Shown here: positions 53,156-61,412 of the stretch, one piece after another
Numbering within the stretch: position 1 is the stretch's first letter
Layout of the letters: each line of letters begins with the position of its first letter
NCBI RefSeq assembly: GCF_002798015.1
Contig: NZ_PGTZ01000007.1
Span: forward strand, 762,222 to 826,221
DNA length: 64,000 nt
Direction of reading: 5' to 3'
Source: Luteimicrobium subarcticum
GTDB taxonomy: Bacteria > Actinomycetota > Actinomycetes > Actinomycetales > Cellulomonadaceae
The notes under the pieces: generated by a model
Seen by the model: only the letters and a program-made list of their open reading frames with translations
Database searches by the model: none
Told to the model about the DNA's origin: nothing
Translations under genes and position numbers: made by a program

Positions 53156-54022
53156 TCAGCGGTCGTCGAGCAGCGACAGCAGGTAGGTGCCGTAGCCGGA
53201 CTTCGCGAGGGCCTCGCCCCGCACGCGCAGGTCGTCGTCGGAGAGGAAGCCCTGTCGCCACGCGACCTCCTCAGGGGCGCCGATCTTGAGTCCCTGCCGG
53301 TTCTCGATCGCGCGGACGAAGTCGCTCGCCTCCAGGAGCGAGTCGAAGGTGCCGGTGTCGAGCCAGGCGGTCCCGCGCTGCAGCACCTCGACCTGCAGCC
53401 GGCCCTGCTCGAGGTAGGTCCGGTTGACGTCGGTGATCTCGTACTCGCCGCGCGGCGACGGTCGCAGGGAGCGGGCGATCTCGACCACGTCGGAGTCGTA
53501 GAAGTACAGGCCGGGCACGGCGAACGACGACCGGGGCTCCGCGGGCTTCTCCTCGATCGACAGGGCGCGTCCGGACGCGTCGAACTCGATCACGCCGTAC
53601 GCGCGCGGGTCGGCCACGCGGTACGCGAAGACGGCGCCGCCGTCGACGTCGGTGAAGCGCTGGAGCTGCGTTCCCAGCCCGGGCCCGTAGAAGATGTTGT
53701 CGCCGAGGACGAGCGCCACGGCGTCGTCACCCACGAAGTCGGCACCCAGCACGAACGCCTGCGCGAGTCCGTCGGGGCTGGCCTGCGTGGCGTAGCTGAT
53801 CGCGATCCCGAACTGCGAGCCGTCGCCGAGGAGACGGCGGAAGGACTCGGCGTCGTGCGGTGTCGTGATGACGAGGACGTCACGGATCCCGCTGAGGATC
53901 AGCGTGGACAGCGGGTAGTAGACCATCGGCTTGTCCCAGACGGGGACGAGCTGCTTGCTGACCCCGAGCGTGATGGGGTGGAGCCTGGTCCCGGAGCCGC
54001 CCGCGAGAAGGATGCCGCGCAT
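53156..54022 (-). CDS. rmlA: Glucose-1-phosphate thymidylyltransferase RmlA
   Basis: This 288-residue nucleotidyltransferase has [18 protein letters not shown] with the pyrophosphorylase signature, [32 protein letters not shown] and [16 protein letters not shown]. It makes dTDP-glucose from dTTP and glucose-1-phosphate, the entry to dTDP-L-rhamnose; the manB product may be its substrate. The start is ATG at 54022, with TACGGT 6 nt upstream on the minus strand. A five-codon upstream extension is unlikely. Confidence 0.96.
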   Translation of the reverse strand: MRGILLAGGSGTRLHPITLGVSKQLVPVWDKPMVYYPLSTLILSGIRDVLVITTPHDAESFRRLLGDGSQFGIAISYATQASPDGLAQAFVLGADFVGDDAVALVLGDNIFYGPGLGTQLQRFTDVDGGAVFAYRVADPRAYGVIEFDASGRALSIEEKPAEPRSSFAVPGLYFYDSDVVEIARSLRPSPRGEYEITDVNRTYLEQGRLQVEVLQRGTAWLDTGTFDSLLEASDFVRAIENRQGLKIGAPEEVAWRQGFLSDDDLRVRGEALAKSGYGTYLLSLLDDR

Positions 54023-54028
54023 GGTGGG

Positions 54029-54034
54029 ACCGTA
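54029..54034 (-). promoter_or_regulatory. -10 element for leaderless rmlA
   Basis: TACGGT on the minus strand, 6 nt before the ATG at 54022. Confidence 0.65.
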
Positions 54035-54082
54035 CACGTCCGGCCACGTCGGCAGGTCCGCGGCCCGACGGAGCGCACCCGC

Positions 54083-54110
54083 TATCTTGGGGTCCGGCCG
54101 AGGTCGGCCG
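54083..54110 (+). promoter_or_regulatory. Promoter and inverted repeat of the methyltransferase gene
   Basis: TATCTT (54083-54088) is a plausible -10 element. CGGCCGA-gg-TCGGCCG (54095-54110) follows at the expected transcription start and could be an operator or a leader hairpin. GGGAGG precedes the ATG at 54127. No -35 element is evident. Confidence 0.45.
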
Positions 54111-54126
54111 ACGACGGGAGGCGACG

Positions 54127-55098
54127 ATGCAGGTGGGACGACGGGCGCTCGCGACGGCCGCGGGCAGCGTGGTGCTGGCCGCGGTGGCGGTCATCGGAGG
54201 TGTCGCGCGGACGGGGTGGCTCGTCGCGGTGGGGCTCGCGGGTCTCGGGCTCGTGCTCGTGCTGCTCGCCTTGGACGAGCGGCGCCGCGCCCGGGCCGTG
54301 GCGCGAGCCCTCGAGCGTCGCGGCACGAGGCTGCGCGGCGAGGTCGAGGCGCTCGCGGTCGAGATCGCGACGCTGCGCGAGGAGGTCGGCGGCCTGCGGG
54401 CGGAGGTCCCCGTGAGCGTCGACGCGGCCGCCGAGCGGACGGCCGTCCGGGCCGAGACGGCGGTCCACCTGCTCGAGGGCACGCTGCTGACGGAGGCGCA
54501 GGCGCTCCAGCAGCTGCTGGCACGCTACTCGCCGACCGTGCCGCTCCCCGACGTCGCCGGCTGGGCCCTGGCGCCGTCCGCGATCCTCCGGCTCGTCGAC
54601 CTCGTCGAGAGGATGCCGCTGGACCTCGTCGTGGAGTGCGGCAGCGGCACGTCGACGCTCTGGATCAGCCATGCTCTCCGGCAGCGTGGTCGCGGGCGCC
54701 TCGTGTCCCTCGAGCACAACGCGCGCTTCGCGGAGCGAACCCGTGCGCTCCTCGCCGACCACGGCCTGGCGGAGTACGCGGAGGTGCGGCACTGCCCCCT
54801 GGTCCCGCGGGCCACCCCGCACGGCGAGCAGTCCTGGTACGACGTGGACGCCGCGACCCTGGACGACGTCGGGCTGCTGGTCGTCGACGGCCCGCCCGAG
54901 CGCACGGGTCCCGCCGCCCGGTACCCGGCGCTGCCGGTCCTGCGCAGGAGCCTCGCGCCGGGCGCGACCGTCGTCGTCGACGACGTGCAGCGCCCGGACG
55001 AGGCGGCCGCCGTGAGGGACTGGCTGCGCGAGGACCCCACGCTGACCAAGGAGTGGCTGCCGGTCCGTGGCGTCCAGGTGCTGCGCGTCGTCGGATAG
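54127..55098 (+). CDS. Membrane-anchored class I methyltransferase (Methyltransf_24-like)
   Basis: The protein has 323 residues. Two N-terminal hydrophobic helices (about 8-25 and 30-50) are followed by a coiled coil rich in Arg/Glu/Leu (about 55-105) and then a Rossmann-type methyltransferase domain (about 145-320) with [33 protein letters not shown] and [12 protein letters not shown]. The domain resembles Methyltransf_24. It could methylate a sugar residue of the surface glycan close to the membrane; the substrate is not known. The TAG stop at 55096-55098 lies inside the -10 element of the next gene. Confidence 0.8.
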   Translation: MQVGRRALATAAGSVVLAAVAVIGGVARTGWLVAVGLAGLGLVLVLLALDERRRARAVARALERRGTRLRGEVEALAVEIATLREEVGGLRAEVPVSVDAAAERTAVRAETAVHLLEGTLLTEAQALQQLLARYSPTVPLPDVAGWALAPSAILRLVDLVERMPLDLVVECGSGTSTLWISHALRQRGRGRLVSLEHNARFAERTRALLADHGLAEYAEVRHCPLVPRATPHGEQSWYDVDAATLDDVGLLVVDGPPERTGPAARYPALPVLRRSLAPGATVVVDDVQRPDEAAAVRDWLREDPTLTKEWLPVRGVQVLRVVG

Positions 55099-55101
55099 CA
55101 T
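55096..55101 (+). promoter_or_regulatory. -10 element of the GT2 gene, overlapping a stop codon
   Basis: TAGCAT ends 6 nt before GTG 55108, and its TAG is the stop codon of the methyltransferase gene. Confidence 0.55.
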
Positions 55102-55107
55102 TCCCGG

Positions 55108-56151
55108 GTGTCTTCGCCCGCCAGTGCCGTCCGTCCGGGCGTGTCCGTGTTCCTGACCGTCCGTGACGAGGAGCGTGACCTCGAAGAGGCGGTCCACCGC
55201 ATCCTCGACCAGGACTACTCGGGTCCCCTCGAGGTCGTTCTCGCCGTGGGTCCGTCGTCGGACCGGACCGCCGAGATCGCCGCGGGCATCGCCGCGCACG
55301 ACGCCCGCGTGCAGGTCGTCGAGAACCCGACCGGGTTCACGCCGGCCGGGCTGAACTGCGCGATCGCGGCGGCCCGCCACGACCTGCTGGTACGCGTCGA
55401 CGGGCACAGCCACATCCTGGCGGACTACGTCTCGCTCGTCGTGGACGCGCTCGAGCGCTCCGGCGCGGCGAACGTCGGCGGGGTGATGGTGCCCGAGGGG
55501 CGGACCCCGATCGAGCAGGCCGTGGCCCGTGCCATGAGCTCGTCGCTGGGGATCGGCGCGGTCGCCTTCCACACGGGCGGGCAGGAGGGCCCGGCCGACT
55601 CGGTGTACCTCGGGGCGTTCCGCCGGGCGGCGCTCGAGGACGTCGGCGGGTACGACGAGCACTTCCTGCGCGCCCAGGACTGGGAGCTGAACTACCGCCT
55701 CCGGCAGGCCGGGCACGTCGTGTGGTTCGACCCGCGGCTCACCGTGGGCTACCGCCCGCGCGGGTCGTGGAAGGGGCTGGCGCACCAGTTCTACCGGTCC
55801 GGACGCTGGCGTCGTCAGGTCATGCAGCGCTACCCCGACACCGCGAGCCTGCGCTACCTGGCGCCGCCAGCGGCGGTCGCGGGCAGCGTCGTCGGGCTGG
55901 TCGTGGGCGTCGCGGGCGCCGTCGCCGGCGTGCCCTGGCTGCTCACCGGGCTCGTCCTGCCCGTCGGCTACGCCGTCCTCGTGGCGGGGGGCGGGCTGCG
56001 CGTCGGGCGCGACCTGCCGCGGGCGGCACGCCTGCGCCTGCCGGCCGTGCTCGCCACCATGCACTTCTCGTGGGGTGCCGGCTTCCTGCGGGGGCCCGAG
56101 CGTTCTGCGCCCGCCCCCGACCGGCAGCCGGTCCACGGGTCGCGGCGGTGA
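55108..56151 (+). CDS. Family 2 glycosyltransferase with C-terminal membrane helices (ExoA-like)
   Basis: The protein has 347 residues. The GT2 domain (about 10-240) has SVFLTVRDEERDLEEAV, LLVRVDGHSHI with the DxD-type motif, and RAQDWELNYRLRQAGH as the ED/QxxRW-like end. Two or three membrane helices follow (about 252-300), and the tail is basic. Layout and motifs resemble ExoA of succinoglycan synthesis. It should act on a lipid-linked sugar at the inner face of the membrane. The GTG start at 55108 is supported by the -10 above. The following GT4 gene overlaps by 4 nt (GTGA). Confidence 0.88.
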   Translation: MSSPASAVRPGVSVFLTVRDEERDLEEAVHRILDQDYSGPLEVVLAVGPSSDRTAEIAAGIAAHDARVQVVENPTGFTPAGLNCAIAAARHDLLVRVDGHSHILADYVSLVVDALERSGAANVGGVMVPEGRTPIEQAVARAMSSSLGIGAVAFHTGGQEGPADSVYLGAFRRAALEDVGGYDEHFLRAQDWELNYRLRQAGHVVWFDPRLTVGYRPRGSWKGLAHQFYRSGRWRRQVMQRYPDTASLRYLAPPAAVAGSVVGLVVGVAGAVAGVPWLLTGLVLPVGYAVLVAGGGLRVGRDLPRAARLRLPAVLATMHFSWGAGFLRGPERSAPAPDRQPVHGSRR

Positions 56152-58148
56152 CGTCGCCCGCGGCGCTGCGCTCCTCGCTCCGGCGGGCGGCGCTGGGCTC
56201 GGCGGTGCGCGTCGCCGGGCGCCCCGAGCTGGTCCGCGGGTCGTCCCTCGCCGCGGTGGCCCAGCGCGACCTCGCACGGCGCGCCCGCGGGCGCGGGGCG
56301 GACCACGCGGCGCTCCTGCGCCCCTACCTGACCTCCCGCAACGACACGGCGGCCGTCGTGGCGCTCCGCGTGGCCCGCGAGCTGGGCGGCGCGCCGCTGG
56401 TCCCCGCGGAGGTCGTGGCCCGGGCGGTGCGCGCCGGCTCGTCCCTGCGGCTCGCCGCGGCCGGGTACCTGCGGGGCTGCGCTCCTGACCTCGTCGGCGC
56501 GGTGCTCGCCGACGGCGGGGTCACGGACGCCGCCACGCTCGCCGGCGCGCTGGACGACGGAGCGGGGCTCGGCGCGGTCGCGCGCACGCGGGCCGACGAC
56601 CCGGTCGCGCTCGGCGTCCTCGCCGGGTGGGCGACCCGCCGGGACGGCGCGGCGGGGCTCGAGGCCCTCGCCGGGACGATCGGCGACCTCGGAGCGGGCG
56701 AGACGTCCGTCGACCCCGAGGCGAGGCTCGGGCTCGCCACGGCGCTCGTCGGGGCGGGCGCGCTCGGTGCCGCCTCGACGCTGGCCGACGGGGTCGTGCG
56801 CGACCGGCCCGGGAGCGCCGCCGCACGGGGGGTCCGCGACCTGACCCGGTCCGCCCTCGGGACGCTCGGCGACGGCTGGCAGCCGCCCCCGCGCCGCGAC
56901 GGTGCCGTCGCGCCCCGCACCGGGACGGTCCCGTACCTCCTGCAGCAGTCGCTCCCCGTGTCGTCGGCGGGCTACGCCACCCGCACCCACGGCCTGTTGA
57001 CGGCCCTGCGGTCCGCCGGGTGGGACGTCGAGGGCGTGACGCGCCCGGGCTTCGGCACGCCCGCCGGCGCCGGCGTCAAGGGACCGACGTCGGCGCTCGA
57101 CGTCGTCGACGGCGTGCCCTACCACCGCCTGCGGCCAGGGGGCGCGGCGCTCCCGCAGTACCCGGTCGACGAGAGCGTCGCCCGGCACGCCGAGCTCGTC
57201 GACGAGGCGTTCCGGGGGCGAGCCGTGCCCCTCGTGCACGCGGCCAGCAACCACCGCAACGGTGCGGCCGCGGTCTCCGTGGCTCGCGGTCGCGGCGTGC
57301 CGAGCGTCTACGAGGTGCGCGGTCTGTGGGAGTACACCCGGGTGGCCCACGAGCCCGGCTACGAGGACACCGAGCACTTCCGTCTCGTCGCGCGACTCGA
57401 GGCCGACGTGGCGCGCGCCGCGGACCGGGTCGTGACGATCACGGGCGCCCTGGGCGACGTGCTCGTCGAGCGCGGCGTCGACGCGGCCGCGATCCGGGTC
57501 GTGCCGAACGGGGTCGACACCGCCCGGTTCGTGCCGTGCCCCCGTGACGACGGGCTCGCGGCGTCGCTCGGGCTCGACGGCAGGACGGTCGTCGGGTACG
57601 TCGGCAGCGTCGTCGACTACGAAGGCCTCGAGCTGCTCGTCGAGGCGGCCGCCCTGCTGCGCGACCGCGGCCGGACAGACCTCGCGGTGCTCGTCGTCGG
57701 CGACGGGGACGCCCTGCCGGCGCTCCGCGCCCGCGCGGACGCCCTCGGGGTCGCCGACGTGGTGCGCTGCGTCGGCCGCGTCCCGCACGACGCGGTGGAG
57801 CGCTACTACTCGCTCGTCGACGTCGCGCCGTTCCCGCGCCGCTCCACGACCGTCACGGAGCTCGTCTCGCCGCTCAAGCCGTTCGAGGCCATGGCGTCGG
57901 GCAAGCTCGTCGTCGCGTCCGACGTCGCGGCGCTCGCCGAGATCGTGCGCGACGGCGAGACGGGCCGCACGTTCCGCAAGGGCTCCGCAGAGGACCTCGC
58001 CCGGGTGCTGGACGAGGTCCTCGATGACCCCGACGGGTCGCAGCGGACCGCCACCCAGGGCCTCGACTGGGTCCGCGCCGAACGCGACTGGCGGACCGTC
58101 GCCGCGGGCCTCGCCGCGGTCTGGGAGGAGCTCGGCGTCAGACCGTGA
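56148..58148 (+). CDS. GT4-type glycosyltransferase with long helical N-terminal region
   Basis: The protein has 666 residues. Residues about 1-265 are Ala/Leu/Arg-rich helices reminiscent of HEAT or TPR repeats, without a recognised family. The GT-B enzyme follows: QQSLPVSSAGYATRTHGLL, VYEVRGLWEYTR, RVVPNGVDTARF, VVGYVGSVVDYEGLELLVEA and the donor motif LVSPLKPFEAMASGKLVVAS. It is paralogous to the GT4 gene at 59851-61371. It starts at GTG 56148, overlapping the GT2 stop. Its last 11 nt overlap the convergent GT2 gene. Confidence 0.85.
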   Translation: MTSPAALRSSLRRAALGSAVRVAGRPELVRGSSLAAVAQRDLARRARGRGADHAALLRPYLTSRNDTAAVVALRVARELGGAPLVPAEVVARAVRAGSSLRLAAAGYLRGCAPDLVGAVLADGGVTDAATLAGALDDGAGLGAVARTRADDPVALGVLAGWATRRDGAAGLEALAGTIGDLGAGETSVDPEARLGLATALVGAGALGAASTLADGVVRDRPGSAAARGVRDLTRSALGTLGDGWQPPPRRDGAVAPRTGTVPYLLQQSLPVSSAGYATRTHGLLTALRSAGWDVEGVTRPGFGTPAGAGVKGPTSALDVVDGVPYHRLRPGGAALPQYPVDESVARHAELVDEAFRGRAVPLVHAASNHRNGAAAVSVARGRGVPSVYEVRGLWEYTRVAHEPGYEDTEHFRLVARLEADVARAADRVVTITGALGDVLVERGVDAAAIRVVPNGVDTARFVPCPRDDGLAASLGLDGRTVVGYVGSVVDYEGLELLVEAAALLRDRGRTDLAVLVVGDGDALPALRARADALGVADVVRCVGRVPHDAVERYYSLVDVAPFPRRSTTVTELVSPLKPFEAMASGKLVVASDVAALAEIVRDGETGRTFRKGSAEDLARVLDEVLDDPDGSQRTATQGLDWVRAERDWRTVAAGLAAVWEELGVRP

Positions 58149-59805
58149 CGTGCTCGGTCGGGTCGCCGAAGAAGCGCAGGTCGCCCTTCGCCGTGAAGAA
58201 CGTCGCGTCCGTCACCGTCCAGGTGTGCTGCGTGCGGTCGGTGCCGCGCACCGACACGAAGTTGAAGCGGTCCGCCGAGTACACGGAGGCACCGGTCGCC
58301 ATCGAGCGATCAAGGATGTCGGAGTCGACCGCGCGCGGGATGTCGCTGAACCGGACCTCGCGCACGAGATCGCCCTGGAACAGCATCGAGCCGCCCTGGA
58401 TCCGGCGCTCGTAGGTGTGCTCGGCGTCGGGGTAGCGCAGCACCACGGCACCCGTGGAGCGCAGCCACACGTAGTGCGCCCACTTGCCGACGATCTGCGC
58501 GTCCGTGTAGCGGAACGCGTCCACGAGGTCGGCGAGGTAGGCCGGGCCGTAGATGTTGTCGTCGTCCATCTTCGCGACGAAGGTGCCGGCGGCCGCGTCC
58601 ACGCCGAGATTCATGCAGGCGCCCAGCGTGAGGGAGGCGTCGGCGTGCACGATCTCGAGCCGGGCGACGCCCTGGTCCGTCGCCCGGGCCCGCAGCTCCG
58701 CGTCGTTCGTGTCGAGGCCGTGCAGCACGAGCACGAGCTCCACGTCGACGCCCTCCTGCCGTCCCAGGTTGCGCAGCACGTTGTCGATCTCGTGGTCGCG
58801 GTTGGTCGGCACGATCGCCGACACGTCACGCGGCGTGGCGGGCGCGGGGAGCCCGGCCGCCGCGAGCGCGGCCGCCGCGCGGTCGCGCGTCGTCATGCCG
58901 CGCAGGGCGGCACGGCGCGCCGTGACCGCGAGCCGGTCCCCGAGCTCGGCCTGCTCGATCAGCGCGACGGCCTCCGACCGCACGACGCGGGCGTCCTCGG
59001 CGGACGCGTCGGGCGCGGTGACGAGCACCGGCGTGCCCGTGACACCGGCTGCGGCGGTGAGCTCCGGGGCAGAGGATGTCGTGACGAGCGCACGGGCGCC
59101 GCCGAGGCGGCGCAGACCCGCAGGACCCAGGTCGGCGAGCTCCTCGACGGGCACGGACGGCTTCATCGCGAGGCGCTGCACCACCGGATCGGGCAGGGAC
59201 GTCCCGGGCGCGACCGCCAGCGTCCGACGACGGGCCGCCGCGGCGCGCGGGGGCGCCGACGTCAGGGTGCGCGGCTGGACGGCCGCACCGACGACCTCGA
59301 CGGGCGCAGGCGTGCTCGCGGCCAGGCGTGCCTGCGCACCCGCGTCGGTCACCAGGACGGCTCGCACGTGGTCGCTCGTCGCCCACGCCGGCAGGTCGCC
59401 GTCGCCCGTGACCAGCGCGACCACGGCCGCGCCGCGCTCGGCGACGGCGGCGACGATCTCGGCGGCGTCGTCCACGGGGACGATGCCGCGCGCCGTCCCG
59501 CCCGAGACCTCCACGAGCAGCAGGTCCGGCGCGCGGTGCGCCAGCTCGGCGCGCCACGCCGCCGCGGTCGGACGGTACTGGTCCCACTCGAGGCCGAGGT
59601 CGTCGGCGACGGGGTTCGAGGCGACGACCCACGCCCGCGCGGCGAACGGTGCAGGGTAGGTCGCGGGACGCCGGGGGTCGACGGTCCCGACAGGCACGTC
59701 GGCGACCGGAGCGCCGCCTCCGGGCCGTGCGGTTGCGGGCGTCTCGGGGCGCAGCACCTCGCGGGCGGCGCGGCGCAGGCGGCTGGTGAGCGAGCTGTCG
59801 GTCAC
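58138..59805 (-). CDS. Family 2 glycosyltransferase with long N-terminal extension
   Basis: The protein has 555 residues. Residues about 1-330 form an unrecognised region that may resemble a sugar-binding or GT-B-like half. A GT2 domain follows (about 334-555): DVSAIVPTNRDHEIDNVL, FVAKMDDDNIYGPAYLADL with the acidic DDD site (about 413), KWAHYVW, QGGSMLFQGDL and the end segment VYSADRFNFVSVRG. The partial gene at 63586-64000 is its paralog. The start is ATG at 59805. It is the last of four minus-strand envelope genes and lies 45 bp after the GT4 gene. Confidence 0.85.
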   Translation of the reverse strand: MTDSSLTSRLRRAAREVLRPETPATARPGGGAPVADVPVGTVDPRRPATYPAPFAARAWVVASNPVADDLGLEWDQYRPTAAAWRAELAHRAPDLLLVEVSGGTARGIVPVDDAAEIVAAVAERGAAVVALVTGDGDLPAWATSDHVRAVLVTDAGAQARLAASTPAPVEVVGAAVQPRTLTSAPPRAAAARRRTLAVAPGTSLPDPVVQRLAMKPSVPVEELADLGPAGLRRLGGARALVTTSSAPELTAAAGVTGTPVLVTAPDASAEDARVVRSEAVALIEQAELGDRLAVTARRAALRGMTTRDRAAAALAAAGLPAPATPRDVSAIVPTNRDHEIDNVLRNLGRQEGVDVELVLVLHGLDTNDAELRARATDQGVARLEIVHADASLTLGACMNLGVDAAAGTFVAKMDDDNIYGPAYLADLVDAFRYTDAQIVGKWAHYVWLRSTGAVVLRYPDAEHTYERRIQGGSMLFQGDLVREVRFSDIPRAVDSDILDRSMATGASVYSADRFNFVSVRGTDRTQHTWTVTDATFFTAKGDLRFFGDPTEHVTV

Positions 59806-59850
59806 GTGTCGGTCTCTCCGGGTCTCGGTGGGGTGGGGTGCGACGGGACG

Positions 59851-61371
59851 TCAGCGCGCGAGCAGGCGGGCGTACGCCGCCTCGGCGGATCCGGTGACGG
59901 CGCTCCAGTCGCGGTTCTCGACGACCCAGGCCCGTGCCTGCGCGCCGAGCTCGGCGCGCAGGGCGGGGTCGTCGATGAGGCGCTCCAGCGTGGCGGCCAG
60001 GGAGGGGGCGTCCCCGGCCTGGAAGACGAGACCGGTCCGGCCGTCCTGCACGATCTCGGTGAGCGCGGCCACGCTGGACACGACCACGGCCTTCTCCGTC
60101 GCCATGGCCTCGAACGGCTTCATGGGCGAGATGAGCTCGCACACGTCGAGCGGGAGGCGCGGGAACGGCGTGATGTCGAACAGCGAGAGGTAGCGGTGCA
60201 CCTCGTCGTGCCCGACCCGACCCGTGAACAGGACCTTGTCGGTGAGGCCGAGCGACTCGACGCGGTTCCGCACCGTGCCCTCGTTGGGGCCGTCGCCTAC
60301 GATGACCACGGCGAAGTCGTCGCGACGGGACGCCAGCTCGGCGACGGCCTCCATGAGCAGCGGGAGGCCTTCGTAGGCGATGACGCCGCCGGCGTAGCCG
60401 ATGACGGTCTTGCCGGTCAGGCCGAGCGCCGCCGCGAGCTCGTCGTCGCGCGGCTCGGGCGTGAAGTCCGACGCGTGGACGCCGTTGGGCAGCACCGAGA
60501 TCTTCTCGGGCGCGACACCGCGGCGCACCATCTCGGTGCGCAGCGCCTCGGTGATGACGAGCACCTCGTCGGCGAGGTGGCAGATGTCGGTCTCCGTGCG
60601 TACCAGGTAGTCCCAGTACTGGGAGCCCTTGAGCTCGGGGCGGCTCGCGGTGCGCATCAGGTCCTCGAGCCCACGCATCTCGTAGACGAACGGGATGCCG
60701 AGGCGCCGGGCCGCGATGGCGGCGCCGTACGCCGTGGCGTAGAAGCTCGAGGCGTGGATCACGGCGGCGCGACGCTCCCGAGCGAGCCGTTCGACGTGCC
60801 CCGCGAACTCCTCCGAGTACGCGACCAGGGGGTGCTGCGGGTAGCGGCGACGCTCGTCGAGCGCCCGGTGGTAGGCGATCGGCCCGACGGTGTCCACGGT
60901 CGGCACGGTGCGCTCGTCGTCGACGGGCCACCGGTTGTAGGGGAAGCCGAGGCGCGTGATCGCCGCCACGTCCCACCCGCGGTGCGACAGCGCCGAGAGG
61001 ATCCCGTGGGAGCGGGTGGCATATCCGCCGGCGCGCTGCGGCAGGGACTGCGACAGGACGGACAGGACGGACCGCGGGTCCGGGTCGTAGGCGGGCGCGT
61101 CGGCACGGGGCGGGGTGGGGTAGCCGCGGGCCAGGATCGCCAGGGCGTCGTCCGCGAACGTGGCCGCCTCGAGCGCGGTCACGTCGTCCGGCGCGTAGCG
61201 CAGGATGAGCGTCGCCATCTGCCGCATGCGCGTCACGTTGCCGCGCCGGCGCGCGATGCGCAGGGAGCGGCGCAGCGCCTTCGTCCGCCAGCTGCGCGCG
61301 GGGCCGACCACGAGGGACGGCGGGACCTTGTCCATCGCGCGGCTCGCGTACGAGGTGAGCTTCTTCGCCAT
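59851..61371 (-). CDS. GT4-type glycosyltransferase
   Basis: The protein has 506 residues. A short basic, helical N-terminal region (about 1-105) precedes the GT-B enzyme: SQSLPQRAGGYATRSHGILS, VYEMRGLEDLMRT, VLPNGVHASDF, VIGYAGGVIAYEGLPLLMEA and the donor motif ELISPMKPFEAMATEKAVVV. It is clearly paralogous to the gene at 56148-58148 but lacks that protein's long helical region. The ATG at 61371 is preceded by CGGAGGAA. It lies 41 bp after the acyltransferase gene on the same strand. Confidence 0.9.
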   Translation of the reverse strand: MAKKLTSYASRAMDKVPPSLVVGPARSWRTKALRRSLRIARRRGNVTRMRQMATLILRYAPDDVTALEAATFADDALAILARGYPTPPRADAPAYDPDPRSVLSVLSQSLPQRAGGYATRSHGILSALSHRGWDVAAITRLGFPYNRWPVDDERTVPTVDTVGPIAYHRALDERRRYPQHPLVAYSEEFAGHVERLARERRAAVIHASSFYATAYGAAIAARRLGIPFVYEMRGLEDLMRTASRPELKGSQYWDYLVRTETDICHLADEVLVITEALRTEMVRRGVAPEKISVLPNGVHASDFTPEPRDDELAAALGLTGKTVIGYAGGVIAYEGLPLLMEAVAELASRRDDFAVVIVGDGPNEGTVRNRVESLGLTDKVLFTGRVGHDEVHRYLSLFDITPFPRLPLDVCELISPMKPFEAMATEKAVVVSSVAALTEIVQDGRTGLVFQAGDAPSLAATLERLIDDPALRAELGAQARAWVVENRDWSAVTGSAEAAYARLLAR

Positions 61372-61412
61372 CGGTGTGGTTCCTCCGGTGGTGCGTCGAG
61401 GGTGGTGTCGGG

